From: Coniosporium tulheliwenetii | Lineage: Eukaryota > Ascomycota > Dothideomycetes | Reading direction: 5' to 3' | Assembly: GCA_030247845.1 (NCBI GenBank) | Contig: JAPDRP010000006.1 | Location: 930,001-994,000 of the forward strand | Length of the DNA: 64,000 nucleotides | Part shown: positions 1 through 11,889 of the stretch, piece by piece | How the letters are laid out: each line of letters opens with the position of its first letter | Position numbering within the stretch: the first letter of the stretch is position 1 | The notes under the pieces: model-generated | The model's input: only the letters and a program-made list of their open reading frames with translations | What the model was told of the DNA's origin: nothing | Databases searched by the model: none | Position numbers and translations under genes: made by a program

Positions 1-310
1 TCCTTGTTTGGATTCTTCTCCAGAATCTTGATGATCTTGCGTCCGCTGTTCCGCATCAGCCGGATGATACTTCCAAAGTAGATTGTGCAATGCGCGGCCG
101 GACCTTTCGTGACCGATCGTCTCGCCAGAGCCATCATCTTTACTCCAGCCAGCGCCAACGGACTCTTCGCTACCGAGCCAGTCCTGCAGCTCGTCCGCGC
201 TCATGTTGACTAGCTCATTGAACTCCCTTTACTACCTGTCAGGACAAGTCACAAGCTTAACGAAGGGCGTTTGGGCGATACTCGATAACGGTTTCCTTGT
301 CCTTGACCAT
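1..310 (-). CDS. DUF3140 family protein (3' end beyond the window)
   Basis: I recognise a DUF3140-type small protein, a family of unknown function found in bacteria and fungi and often called DNA-binding. Three exons are read: 310-282, 226-104 and 45-1. The spliced product starts MVKDKETVIEEFNELVN, continues through a DELQDWL helix and a GWSKDDGSGETIGHESGRK core, and ends at the window edge in ILEKNPNK. Introns are 281-227 (GT...AAAG) and 103-46 (GT...CAG, with a CTGAT branch site). Without splicing the frames are interrupted; with both introns removed the conserved core is continuous, which is why I chose this start and these borders. The stop codon lies to the left of the window. Family assignment is from memory of the motif; the role in the cell is unknown. 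Confidence 0.75.
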
Positions 311-1694
311 TCTGACAGATGTATTGGACAAAGTTCGAACAACTGCTCTAGGCTGGACACGCAATATTTGTAGACAGTGATTTGGGGTAGAAGATATACA
401 GCTGCGAGTGCTTCTCAAGGAAAATAATAATCGAGCAGGCCGAATGACATCACTACTTTGAGAACGACGCCAGATCACGTGAACAGCGTTTACGCGCCGA
501 ATTGCGAAAGCTCTCAGGCGCATGTTAGGAGGTAAACTAAGGTCAATAACTAGGAGGATGTCGCACAGCAAGAGGGCGATGTCGTTAACCGTCGTTTTCG
601 TGTGCCGTGCCGCCGGATCCTTAGTTCGTCGAAGGAGGCGCCAACCGTTGGCTGAAGGTTCAGATAGAGGAGATGAAGCAGACGCTCGCTCCGGCACCCC
701 CGCTGCTGATATGCCTGTGGCCCCATGCCGGGTTGTCGGCGTCAACAGAACGCTCTGTTTAGTGAGGCGCATTGGTCATTGAACCATGATCGGGACAACA
801 CGCAATGGACTTCTGAGTTTTAGGGGAAGTCGCAATCATTCATAGCCCTGGAGAGGCCCAGGAAAATAGAGTGGTCGTCTTGTCAAGATCGACGAGCCTT
901 GCCGCATCTTGCTTTAGCGGCTGATCCCATTGGCACGGAACAGGGTCCACTAAAAGCCGGCTGGTAACTTTTGATTAGCGTTCCGTTGACAGAATGGTTA
1001 TGGAATCTCGACGTTTGACGTGCCCTGATTTGCTGCCGCTCCTTGAAACGATGTGCGACTGATGTGTTCGCCGCTGTGGGGAGGATAAGGCCGTTTCAGA
1101 TATGCAGCGCAGGCTCGCTGCTCTTTGGCTGGACGCCCAGCAAGAATAGAAAATGGCGGCGATCGGGGCGAATTTGTGGCAATGGCGTGGCTGTCAGGTA
1201 GAAATCAAGAACCAGGGTCACCTCGCTTCAGCTGAGATTCGTTATTGACTACGAGCATCCAAGCTCCTGAGCTCATTTAACATCCACAAGCCTCGCTCTC
1301 CTCCCTCCTGAACATCCACCAATTCACTAACTCTCCAGCCCTCCATCCTGCTCATTGCAGTCGACATTCCTTACGCAACCTGTCCCTCGACGGTATTAGA
1401 AATATCCAGCTTGCGACATTTGGGAGCTGCACGATCGGCCTTCGGCAACTGTTCTGACAGCGGGAGACACGGCGATCTACCTCATCCCTGCGCGTCCGAA
1501 TAGCTTCAGGGCCCTGCCATTGATCCGCCCCGAGTTCAACCTGCATCCGTACCCACTGATGCGCTGTTAATTCACACATCGCTTCGAAAACCGTTTTTAC
1601 AACGCGTTCCCCACCGATAGTCGTAAAGTTTTTGAGCCAGCGGATGTTCCTTGGGTACAAGTAAACAAACCGCACACACAGCTCGGCCTTCGCC
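311..1694. other. Intergenic region between DUF3140 gene and MSB1
   Basis: Both strands were read. Open frames here (for example minus 257-772 and plus 522-782) overlap each other, have no recognisable motif and run over the DUF3140 first exon, so they are treated as chance. The stretch presumably carries the divergent promoters of the DUF3140 gene and MSB1. No repeat or RNA gene was seen. Confidence 0.5.
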
Positions 1695-4600
1695 ATGCCG
1701 TTCTTCTCCAGAGTCTTCAAGCATAGGGACGGCCCACGAGCTTCTTCGAAGCTCGACAAGCATGCCAATGGGAACGACTCGGCTGTCGCTCTCCCAAAGC
1801 CACGATGGGAGGACGCGTGGTCACGCAAGGAGGTTGCCCCGGAGGAGATCCAGGAATTGATCCACGTGTGCACACAAGAAATGAAGTCTAGAGGTAAGTT
1901 GACCCGACGAGTCAAACTGGAATCGCATGAAGACGCTGTGCTGTGTGCGCTTCGGCTAACCCGTCATTGTCAGCTCTCGACATGCCATTCCTTCTACTAC
2001 CGTTTCGACTTCACTCCGACCCTAGCGCTGCACGCAGCTTTATTCGGAATTTCTTCAAGTCTTCGTACGAACGCAGTGCGCTATGCACCGGCGCTAGCCT
2101 GCAACATGAGCTGCGACTAACGGAGCCCATGGTAAGGTGGCTATCAATGCGTAGACAAGCAGCCGCTGACTGTTTTAGGTACTCTGCAGCATCATGAAAT
2201 GGTGCTGGAGCAGGATGCCGCAAGGTGTTGTCACGTGGGACGCGTATGAGATGTTCAAAATGGGCGAACAAGGTCAGTTGACTGAGCTGCAGTTTGTGCG
2301 TTCAGACGGCTAATGAACTACAGACTCTAATATGGCTCGCCATGCCTTCAATGCCTTCATTCCGATCAGCGTGGACTCTGACGCACGCAAGGAGATTATA
2401 TTCGACTTCTTCGACCTGCTAGCTGCCGTGGCCGCACGAGGAAAGACCAACGGCTTGGGTGGCAGAAAGCTGTCGCGGATGGCCGGCTGGTGGGCGTTTG
2501 AACACTCAGATGGAGGCAAAGGGTTCGATGGCGGATACCGATCTTGGGCAAGGTATGCTATCCGCCCCTTAGGCTTTTACTCATGCTCACTGGCGCAGTG
2601 CTGCTGATGCGACGAGCCACTTGTTCTTCGCCTACCTGCGCTCTCTGTCGCCAGATTCCGTCACTGGCGTTAGCGGCATATCCACGCTACCTCGCTCACT
2701 CCAAGCCCTTCTCTCCCAGACCGAGTACCCTCCAGAGACTCCAATGCTTATGCAGACGTCAACGACGAAGGTGGTCATGATAGTAGATCAGGTTTCTCCG
2801 ACACCCTTCGCGCTGCTGCGAAGGGCGAAGAATTTCGAGTACCGTGATGACGACCAAGTCTTGCAGCAATTCTCCGCTTACGATGACCCTATCAGAGCAC
2901 TCAGTGACGAATGTCGCCGTGTGCTCAACTGTATCTCCAACACCAATCAGTCCGCCAGCGTAAGCAATGGCGCTGGTGCTGATGCCGGTGTACCAGACGC
3001 TTCTTGGTCCCGCTTCGAGGATATGGGCTTCTCGGGTGTTGACGATATGAGCAGTCTCGGCTCTAACGGATCTGGGTTTGGCAGCAAACAGAACGGCATG
3101 CAAGGCCTTCGATCGACCCCGGGTTCCCGACCGACTGAACTTGGACGCCCCACCACACCATCCTGGGCTGACTTCCTGTCGTCCGGCTTCGTAGAAGAGA
3201 ATGGTAAATCTTCGCCCCCTCCTTTACTGCTCCCTCCGGACAAGGTGCTACCTCCGCTAAGCGTCTCACGCGTTCAAAGCTCTCAGTCAGTGCTTAGCAG
3301 TGTGACGCAAGACAGCAATCTCGAGCCAGGCGAGCTTGCCAGCATCACCCAGTTCGAGCTAGACGAGACATTCTGGTGGGTCTGGATGACAAGTTTGGCG
3401 AATGAGGAGTCGACTGAACGGAAGGCTGTATTCGGTCGCTGCGCTCTCATCGAGACTCGCATTGGCGGCGGTAAATGGCTCGTCATGGAGGAGCAGGTGA
3501 AGGGAGCTTCTCCGGGGCCGGAAGAGGGCGCCTACATTGCGGAAAAGAAGGGTCGCTTCAGCTTCACTAAACGTGGTCGTCTGGGACGACGCAAATCGAC
3601 CGGAAAGAAACCTGTCCCGAAAGTGGAGGAGCCGTACAACCGGACCAACGCCAGCACTCCAATGAGCAAAACCAGTATCGGACCTGATCAGCATGCGAGG
3701 ATCCAAGCCGCTGCGGCCGAGCTCGCGCGGAAGCAAAGGGAACAAACCGCAGGCGCTGACGCTCAACGTCGCGGTCGGACTGACGATGAATCATACAACA
3801 AGACCGCTAGCGTTATGACACTGCAGCCACTCTTGAATGACGAAGCTGGTCTGGCGATGAAATGGGCACGAGAATTCGACAGAGGTGTCATACGGGAGAA
3901 ATACCTAGGGGATATTAACCTAGGCGCAGGCCCGTCAAGGGAAGATGTCTACGCCGGTGGCAGTACGACTACTCTGCCAAAGGCCAATGGCATTCTATCA
4001 CCCGGGTTGCCTAAGGAAATCTCAAACCGCGATCTGCCCTCTTTGCCCGCAGAGACAGAAATGCGGACGCCAGACCCAGAGTTGCCATCACCACCACCAG
4101 CGCCCCTACCGGTTGTGCCACACTCATACGATGTGCAAGCTCTCAAGCCCGAAGCTGCTACTGCAGCCAAGGTACCAATCCCGCTGGTCACCCCCGTGGC
4201 TGACGAGAAGGCAACCTCCATAGTACCTAGCCCTGAGACCAGCCCGATTATGGAACAGCATCCGGCTTTCAGACAGAATGCCCCTGAGCGGAGACCGGTC
4301 GAGTCGCCTAGGGCAAGCACAACGGACGAACCGATCAAGCGGGCGTGGGAGTCGAAGTCTTCCAGCCCAGAAGCTGCGATTAACAAGGAGCCGCCGCCGC
4401 CGAAGAAATTGGCGAAGACCCAGGGCGCTGTTGGATTCAAGAAGATGTTTGGAAAGCCGAGAGGCGATGGAATGGACCGTCCACAGGCTCAGCAGCTTAC
4501 TGCCATCCAATCTGGCCTTCAACCGCCTACGACGAACCTTGGGCGCCGTATGTCGGCGCTTCGAAAGAGACCTCCGCCGTCAAAGAATGCCGTGCAGCCT

Positions 4601-5263
4601 CCTGTTGAAGTGGTTGCGGCCCAAGAGCCTGCATCGCCCGTGGCTGCTGAGCCGATTCCTTCCGAAATCGCTGAGCCGAGCCCCCCACCCGCGTACACAC
4701 ATACTCATGATTACGGCTATCCGGCTGTCACAGTACCTGCTGCTCCAGTACCCGCTACTCATGAGCGCCACGAGCCCGAAAAGCCAACTACTCAATTCAA
4801 CCAGGGCCCCCTGGAGGACATGCCCGCGTATGTTCCGGATGCTATCCCTGAGAAGGAGGCTAGGCCACCATCACCGCCGATACAATTCAGGACACGAGCT
4901 GCGGCCGCGCTTTACCAGAATGCACACCCTAGCCAATCCGACCTTGTTTCAAAACAGCCCGAAGTAGTAGTCCAGGATGATGCTTCGGAGACCTCTGTAG
5001 ATCTTACACGCTCGATTTCACCAGCACAGGACAGATGGGCACAGATCCGAAAGAACGCTGCGGAGCGCGCGGCCAGGATGGAGGAGCAGTCCAAGCGAAA
5101 CAATAGCCAAATCAATCTTGCGAACGGCACCACCGAGGATGGTGAGACAAGTGGCGAAGAGACGATCGAGTCACGTGTGGCTCGCATCAAGGCCCGCGTT
5201 GCTGAGCTTACTGGCAATCCGGAGGGCCAAAGCCCTGTCGCCGCTCCAGTCAGGCGGTACTAG
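1695..5263 (+). CDS. MSB1: MSB1 family morphogenesis/polarity protein
   Basis: This is the fungal Msb1 family: multicopy suppressors of budding/polarity defects acting around Cdc42/Rho1 at growth sites, with a RhoGAP-like N-terminal region. Five exons: 1695-1893, 1974-2131, 2179-2272, 2324-2552 and 2599-5263, giving 1,114 residues. All introns are GT-AG and the phases close. The conserved N-terminal part (about residues 1-420) shows PKPRWEDAW, LDMPFLLLPFR, ELRLTEPM, MKWCWSR, PISVDSDARK, GRKLSRMAGWWAFEHSDGGK and SPTPFALLRRAKNFEYRDDD. The rest is a long Pro/Ser-rich, probably disordered tail ending in a charged helix near residues 1040-1110 (WAQIRKNAAERAARMEEQ, ESRVARIKARVAEL). The start at MPFFSRVFK is the usual family start. 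No frameshift was noticed, unlike many neighbours. Confidence 0.9.
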
Positions 5264-6037
5264 TCTTCAACTCTGGTAAGTCCTACAAGAATTTCGCAAA
5301 GTCGGAGCCCCTACTAACCAGAGACATCCGTGTAGGCTTCCTACGGCGCTTTGGCTACTCTGCGTCAGCTTCGCGCTTGTCACGTTGAGAATCATCCCGA
5401 ACTGTTCAGGGTTTGGGCGAGCACGATACCCGTTTCGCTGCAGCACTTCCGTCTTACTAATTGGAGCTTTCGGAGTTCCTTTTGCTCAAGCGTGGACCCA
5501 CATACGATCTCGTTTGCTATTTGTGTGGTCACTGTCCTGCCACGTCCACTGTCCACTGTCCACTCTATTACAGTCCTTCATCATTTGCGTTCAAGCTGGA
5601 TATGTTCGCTCCTTTCACCTCCTTCTTACGTACACACTTTTTGCTAAAAAGCGCCGGGCCTTGATACACAGTTTGCGGCCTTTGAAGATACCAAGTTGTC
5701 ATCCAGCATGGCGCATCTCGTTTGCTTCTTTGCTGCATATAGGGAGGCCGTACAGGGAGAAATCTGGCTTTTGGCGTATACCCTTGCGAGGGCCGGTTCG
5801 TGCCTTGTTGCTTTTATGCGTCCTGCTTTCACCGGGTGCGCTACGTAATATACATAGCTAATGTAGTTGTACAACCGAAAAGATGTTTCGAATGTAACCT
5901 GAAGCTTTCATTAAAGTCGATCTCTTGCTGAAAGTTAGCGTCAGGAGTTCCCGGCGACCGGACATGCTACAGAAGCAATTACAGCAAACGCGTCCAACCG
6001 CTTCGCCACCGGTCGCCAGCGACGTGCATCAATCATC
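5264..6037. other. Convergent 3' region
   Basis: This lies between the MSB1 stop and the stop of the next gene on the opposite strand. It contains a short direct repeat of GTCCACT units near 5545-5570 and otherwise nothing recognisable. It is expected to hold the two 3' UTRs. Confidence 0.4.
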
Positions 6038-7213
6038 TCACAGGTAGCCTTTTCGGAAAGCTGCAATAATCAACATCATGCAAGCCACACACAGACAGCA
6101 CTGTAGCTGGAGATCCGGGGGTATCGCACTCACCTCCGGGAATCAACGCCGCAGCATACATGACCAGTGTGATCGGCAACAAGTCATCTTCCGCATTCAT
6201 ACCAGCAGCACCACTGTTCCCATCAGGCGTCGGCACCACACCCGCCTTCTCCCACGCCCGCGTGATCCTCTCCGCCTTCCCATCCCATTCCTCTCCTTCC
6301 ATCGCACACCTCATCCCCATCGCGGTCCCAAACTCCCTAAACGCCAACCTCCTCCTAACCGGCCGCTCAAAATAGCCCTCCTCAAACAGCTCCCCCACAT
6401 CCCTCTCCGCAGCCTTGACCAGCGCCTCCGCCCACTCTTCCCTCTCCTCTCCCACGCCGTACCAATGCGCCGTCCACAGCGTCATGCCCAGATCGAGCGG
6501 ATCGCTGCTGCTGTACCCGCGCCACTTCGTCCGTACAATGCGCTCGTACTCCGCGATCTCTGTTGCTAGAACTTGACTCCCTGCTCCGTCCGTCTCTTGC
6601 AGCAGCCTAAACACCACGTATCCATCCACGGGATCCAGATTCCCTTCACTCCCCACCAGCACCCTCTTCAGATCCATGCTCATCTTCCACACCATGCGTG
6701 GCCGCGCGCTGTTCCGCTCATACACAAACGCGGGGTGTATCGCCTTCGCCAGCGCAATGGCCTGGTCATTCCACCCCTTCTCTCGAGCAGCGATGCTCAG
6801 CCGGTTCAGCCCAAACATCCACAGCGTGAGGTAGTGGTGATACTGTCCATCACCATCACTTCCGCCCTCCGCTTCTTTGCCGATCCGCAGGCCTCCGCCT
6901 AGCGGATTCGCCGCTGTAGCTTCGGGGAGGAGACTACGCCCGTCACGCGTGCGGCCTAGCGTGCCGTGCACGGCAGATACGAGGGACCGCGCGTAGGTCA
7001 AGTAGGCTGGGGAGGAGGTTTCACGGTACAGGGTTAGGAGGTTGAGGAGGCCGAAGGCGTCAGTCCAGAGGTAGCGGCCGCGGTGGCCGGCAGAGGCGGG
7101 GGTGGGTTCCATGTGGTGGGGTCGGTGGTGGGGGCGGATGTGGAGGGGATGGGGAAGCGGTAGATGTGGTGGAGGGCAGTGGTGAATTTGTCGAGGGTTG
7201 TGGGGGTGGTCAT
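6038..7213 (-). CDS. Conserved fungal protein of unknown function, one-base frameshift
   Basis: I recall this as a conserved ascomycete family without assigned function. Landmarks after an N-terminal helix are TWNPP, GHRGRYLWTDAFG, LGRTRDG, GGGLRIGKE, DGDGQYHHYLTLWMF, RPRMVWKMSMDL, EGNLDPVDGYVVFRLL, DPLDLGMTLWTAHWY and ITLVMYAAALIPG. The helix/aromatic pattern could suit a six-hairpin glycosidase-like barrel, but I do not assert that. The last intron is 6133-6061, and the final exon 6060-6038 gives AFRKGYL and stop. The TWNPP segment and GHRGRYLW are in different frames; one extra C in the run of five at 7098-7102 joins them, and no intron can. The start could also be 14 codons further up, at 7255. 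Confidence 0.75.
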
Positions 7214-7758
7214 TTTGGGAGGCTTCAGGGTGGATGCGAAGAGTTTCTTGAGCATTGGGTGGGGTGGTGGTGGAATGGAGGCATGGGTTGTCGGTGGGTG
7301 TTGATACGGAATGGAGTTTTGGGAGGTGGTGAGAGGAGGGGAGCTGCGCAGAGATGACGGGTTTGTTGCTTCATGGTTGATCAGACCCTAGATAGCACAG
7401 CAAAGCTTGGCCTTTAGGGCCGCTGAAAGCGATATTTGGCCTTATTCAGGTGTATGAGCAACGCTGATACAGCAAATTCTCGGATCTTGCTCATATGGCG
7501 CTATGTTGCGCGAAGCACATCCTTGGCCCTCAGCGCATGAAAGCTCCAGCATCCTCCATCCCTCGTCGAAGCCTATTAAGCTATAAGTAAATGGCTGAGA
7601 GTGTAGAGCGTTATTCTTACCTGCGGGCCTTCGCTCATTCAAGATAGCAACCTTTAGATAGCTAGGCACAGCTTCTAGGTGCATTAAGCTCATGTTCCAC
7701 CTCCTCTGAATGCTTCAGACCAGCACAGACACTTGTGCATATTCGCATCATCCCTCGA
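7214..7758. other. Intergenic region with no recognised gene
   Basis: A minus-strand open frame at 7442-7693 shows no family motif and no splice context and is left out. The GT-rich strip 7105-7360 is the 5' region of the preceding minus-strand gene. Confidence 0.4.
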
Positions 7759-9832
7759 TCACTGGCCATTCGGCTGCCCTGAAATGAATCGCTGCCACCA
7801 GTCGCGGTCGATTTGCATTGCCTCTAGCAAATCCAGCTAGAGTACAGAATCAGCCATCTTCCAGGCCAATGGTACAATACCGAAACATGGGTGTCTCAAG
7901 CACAAAGAGAACTTCAGACTCACCACAGCGGGGGTCACCAGCCGTGCCCTAGGCTTGTCACCTTCTTGCATGTCAATGTCCACTACTGGTTCGCCTTGCG
8001 CGTTGCACGTCGGAGGCGGCATGCGCGGCGGATACTCCTTAACGGGCCGTTCTTGAATACTCTCTTGAGATACCTCCAGAGCGTCCAAGCCCTGGCTGGC
8101 TGACTGAAGTGGCGCCATCCGTGCGAAACACTCATTGATCTTGCGTCGATTGCCGTCCGATTTGGCAAGGAACTCAGTCCAAAGGGTATGAATCTCTTGT
8201 TGTATCTCAGCCATATCACCAGCCGCATTCGCCTCTCGTGCAATCCTTGCGCGAAGCACCATTCGCATTGAGAGATCGGGAACCCTCATGCCGGGCCAGT
8301 GGTCCGCGTTGACGTAGAACACATCTGAGCGTAACACTCCCGCTTCTTCCAGCTTCCAAAGCAACTCTTTGACGTCTTGATACGCTTGGGCGAGAGGCGG
8401 CGCCGGTAGCGCAGGGTTGTCACTCGCTAGCGACTTCTCCCACTCCCCAACGTATTCTGCAAAGCCTTCGTCACCAGGATCGTACTCTTCATGGATTGGG
8501 TGTTGAACGAATGCAACTTCTACATCTCTGTACATCAGCCAGCTTGCTTTACTAGCGAGATTCGACTCTCCAGATCTCATGCCTTTAATTCCAGAAAGAT
8601 CTACCAATTTCTCATCCGGATCTGGTCTGCCATGATTGTGAAGTGGATCTAGAAACCCAATCTCCGGAGTGTACACTGTGGTGCTAATCTTGCTTCCAAT
8701 ACGGTAGAGCGCTAGAGATCCAGGTCGAACGACTCGACCGATCTGGAGGTTATCAAGCCTTGGGCGGCTGATATTGCGCAAACGCATGAAAGGGTTCAGC
8801 AGAAACTTGGCAGCAGCAACGCTTTCTTCGTCTGACCACTCAACAGCCAACAACGAAAGTTTGACACAGAGCTCCTTGATGAACGGAACGTCTGTAAGAA
8901 CGCTGACAAGCCGTTGCACATTGTCGCGAACGTTGTAGAGGCTAACCTCTTCTTGATCATGGTCTCTGAACGCTCTGCCGGCCCCGAAGCGGGAGGCAAG
9001 GATACATATGTGGAGTTTACGAATCCGAGCGAAGGGTAGCGAAAGCAGCTCGGCGCGCTTATACTTCTCATATTTCCCTCCAACATCCGCCTCGTCGCCA
9101 GTCGACACGCATCTGCCAGGGGTTTGAATCATCTCCTCAGAAATTTGGATGCAGTACGGAGCAGTCTCGTAAAGAATGCTGTGTGCCTCTTGAGAGATTT
9201 GGCGGTTAACGAAAAGTAACGATCGGATCTCTGGAGCTTTGAAAGGGTCAAATCGAGAGATATAGCGGTGATTGAACATCTTGTGGACAACTAGAGGAGA
9301 AGGGAATAGATGTCCGAAGATCAGAAGCCGAACCTCCGTGGGCAGCTTGAGGAAGTAACACGGCATCGGATAGTCTTTGTGTCCTTCGCATAGCCTGAGA
9401 TACAATTAGCATAACAATTCTCAGGAGACTTCGGAAAGACGGGGGATCAGCGGAAAGACGTTGCAGAGCTCTCTCACAGCGTTCCAAGGCTAGCAAAAGC
9501 GAGCCGCGCCGAAGATAAGTTGTGGTCAAAAGTGTGTGTACTTGCTGGAAATCAGGCGGATTCCATATGATCCGACGTTCACATTTTTCTCCACATTGCG
9601 CAATCGCTTGGCAATGTCCTCCGCGAACTCGGTGATCACTGTGCGTCGCGCAAACAGGCAGGTAGCCTCCTGGAGGCGTAGTCCGGGATTTGCGAGTACA
9701 TCTGGTGCCAGCCTGTGTCAGGGCATAGCATCTCTGGAGCTCAGGATCGTTGTCCTTGTCGTGATGAGGGCAAGTGTCATGATGACTGGCGGCATGTGGT
9801 GGAGATATCACGGTCTTCGGCCGCTTGGCCAT
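7759..9832 (-). CDS. F-box-like protein with duplicated N-terminal Cys/His motif
   Basis: Three exons, 9832-9546, 9394-7924 and 7836-7759, give 611 residues. The N-terminal ~100 residues carry two similar blocks: RCYALTQAGTRCTRK...VCATHSD and HCQAIAQCGEKCERR...LCEGHKD. Both follow CxA[LI]x3-4GxxCxR...Cx2-3H and look like zinc ligands. An F-box-like segment follows (LKLPTEVRLLIFGHLFP), then a domain typical of dothideomycete F-box/DUF proteins. The final exon, reached through intron 7923-7837, ends in ALDLLEAMQIDRDWWQRF-like sequence and a stop. Intron 1 (9545-9395, 151 bp) needs a GC donor (CCA|GCAAGT); the nearby GT donor gives the wrong phase. The likely role is a substrate adaptor of an SCF-type ubiquitin ligase, inferred only from the F-box-like part. 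Confidence 0.72.
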
Positions 9833-10169
9833 GTTTCTCCTGTATGTCCTGACTGGAGGGCCTGAGGTTGACCATGGAGACGGCTTGAAGTCTTAAGTGG
9901 TAGCGCGTCTTCGAAGCGCGATGAAAGTCCGTGCGCTAGGCTGAAATGAGGTTGCCTTCAGAGCTCTTCGCGTGAGCACGTGACAAGTTGCCCACTTCCG
10001 AGCACCTTCGCATGTACTGTTCACGATCAAAGTATTAGTACCTGGCTAGAACGAAGTCTGCAATGCGAATGCCAAATTCTTGATGTGCGGCCACGCGAGT
10101 CTGGACTAGGCAGCTGCTCCACACCACTAAAGGATGAGCCGGCGCTTGAACAGCCAGAGACTTGCCCAG
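9833..10169. other. Short intergenic region
   Basis: This separates the 5' end of the F-box-like gene from the 3' end of the coiled-coil gene. It was scanned for a tRNA and none folds convincingly. It presumably contains the promoter of the F-box-like gene. Confidence 0.35.
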
Positions 10170-11537
10170 CTACACGCCCCCTGCAAACCCTGCCAGAGCG
10201 TTCCGCCGCGCATTCATTTCCGCCAGTGCACCGTCTGCGCTGGCGATCGCCTGCTCTCCAGACTCCAAGTGCTCTGTCACAATAGCGTTCGTGCTCTCCG
10301 ACGCGACCGAAGCTGCCGCCGCCCACGCCTTTGCATCCTTTGCGCCAGGCGTCACCAAATGACTCTCGTCTGCCAGCCGGTCGATAAGCTTGGCGTTCTC
10401 AACTGTTGCAGCAGATAGCTGGCGACGAAGGTAGGTTGACTGCTGCAGAAGTGACCGTTCGTCCTGGGAGATCTGGAGGAGGTGCGGGAAGTACGGTAGG
10501 GCATCGTAAGCTTTGGTATCCCGGGAATCTGCACTTTTCGGCGCCTTAATTGGAGCAGGGTGTGGTGTCGTCTTCTGAGGAGATCCAGGCTGTTGGGGCT
10601 CGTGTCTGGTAGCTTCTATAGTCGCGATGATCGACTGACGGGCTGCCACATACTGCCCATAGGCCTCCTGTATACGCGCGAGGTATGGCTGAGCATCGGG
10701 TGGGAGTTTGCCTCCATTTGTTCCTGGATCGCGTCCGTTCTGCCTAGGGTCTGGGTCGATCGTCGCGGATGAGTCCTCGGAGATCTTTGCCAATTCTCCT
10801 TCAATCCAATTGACCAACTCATCTCGAGCGCGCCGTAGTGCGTCAACCTGGGCTTCTAAGCTTGGATTGCCATGGCTGCTTGCGTGCTGTTGGATCCTAG
10901 CCTGGGTCCTGTTCGCTAGGTCCATACGCTGCTTTGCTGCCAGCACTTCCTCCTTCATTCGAAAGGTCAGTTGCTCTATACTCGAGGCTCCGTCGTCCTG
11001 CCTGGGATGCGCATGAGGCGGCTCCGGTGATTCGCCAATTGTTTCTGTAATCATGGCCTTTACATCCGCTCGAGTTGCGCTGGAACTCGTGCTGGCCAAT
11101 TCGTCCAAACTCTGCTGGATGACTTGCAGCTTCTCATACCGCCGCCGCTGGCGGAGAAGCGACATGTAGTTGCGAAGCTCTTCCTGACCGGATCCAAGTC
11201 CCAGAGACGGCTCTTCATCCTTGAGTTTTACTTCGCGCAGCTCGTTAAGCTCCGCAGTTACGGTGTTGAATTGCTCTCGGGCGGCAACATTGGCCTGTAG
11301 CGCTTCAATGTACCGCTTTCGTAGTCCCGAGAGATTTCCATTTGGTGCCGCCGCTGCTAGGTCGGCCGGAGGACTTGTCAACGTTAGGTATGAGAGATGC
11401 GTGTTTCCACTTGGGAGGTTGGAGGCAAGTGACTCGGTCAACAGTTGACGTATACGTATTGTGTCTTGCCGCGTGTGTATGTACGGTGACAAGGTTTCTT
11501 CTACAACCGGTAGCGGGCAGGGTAATGTCATGGTCAA
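10170..11537 (-). CDS. Coiled-coil protein of unknown function
   Basis: A single exon encodes 455 residues, starting MTMTLPCPLPVVEETLSPYI. The protein is mostly helical: heptad-like charged segments near residues 75-130 (RKRYIEALQANVAAREQFN, QRRRYEKLQVIQQSLDELA), 190-255 (QLTFRMKEEVLAAKQRMDLA, LRRARDELVNWIEGELAK), and a conserved-looking block near 350-400 (ALPYFPHLLQISQDERSLL followed by QQSTYLRRQLSAATVENAKL). I remember similar uncharacterised proteins across filamentous ascomycetes but no function. The overall shape (no membrane segment, no signal peptide, repeated coils) would suit a structural or microtubule/kinetochore-associated subunit; that is a guess. The frame is intact with a clear stop. 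Confidence 0.7.
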   Translation of the reverse strand: MTMTLPCPLPVVEETLSPYIHTRQDTIRIRQLLTESLASNLPSGNTHLSYLTLTSPPADLAAAAPNGNLSGLRKRYIEALQANVAAREQFNTVTAELNELREVKLKDEEPSLGLGSGQEELRNYMSLLRQRRRYEKLQVIQQSLDELASTSSSATRADVKAMITETIGESPEPPHAHPRQDDGASSIEQLTFRMKEEVLAAKQRMDLANRTQARIQQHASSHGNPSLEAQVDALRRARDELVNWIEGELAKISEDSSATIDPDPRQNGRDPGTNGGKLPPDAQPYLARIQEAYGQYVAARQSIIATIEATRHEPQQPGSPQKTTPHPAPIKAPKSADSRDTKAYDALPYFPHLLQISQDERSLLQQSTYLRRQLSAATVENAKLIDRLADESHLVTPGAKDAKAWAAAASVASESTNAIVTEHLESGEQAIASADGALAEMNARRNALAGFAGGV

Positions 11538-11889
11538 TGTGCAGTCAAGGAGCTAGGTACTTGGTCATTTTTTACATACCACAACAGAACCTCGGAAGGT
11601 AAGGAGATATGTAGTCGTTGCGACATCACGTGAGCACGCGAAGAAGCGCCTTTAAAATCCAGATCGCAATCACTTGAGTTTCAACCTTCATGATATACAC
11701 GCAGGCTCTTTATTTCATGACAGAATCGTATGTGCTTCCTGCATTTCCGTTGACCGGCTCATGTCCGCAAAGCCTCCCATCGTAAAGGCCACCAGCAGTA
11801 CCGAACCCATCCCTCCAGCATCTAACCGTTTTCGCCAATCGCTATGATCGTGAAACAAACAAAACACGCTTCGAACGTCCTCGATGACC
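11538..11889. other. Intergenic region between coiled-coil gene and CSN4
   Basis: No gene was seen. It should contain the promoter of the coiled-coil gene and the 3' UTR of CSN4. Confidence 0.4.

Noticed and set aside
257..782. Two overlapping open frames on opposite strands (171 and 86 codons)
   Set aside because: The minus frame reads through the first exon of the DUF3140 gene and on into upstream DNA; there is no motif beyond MVKDKETVIE, which belongs to the spliced gene.
9865..9960. Possible tRNA-like stretch
   Set aside because: No four-arm fold or TPsiC motif could be built.
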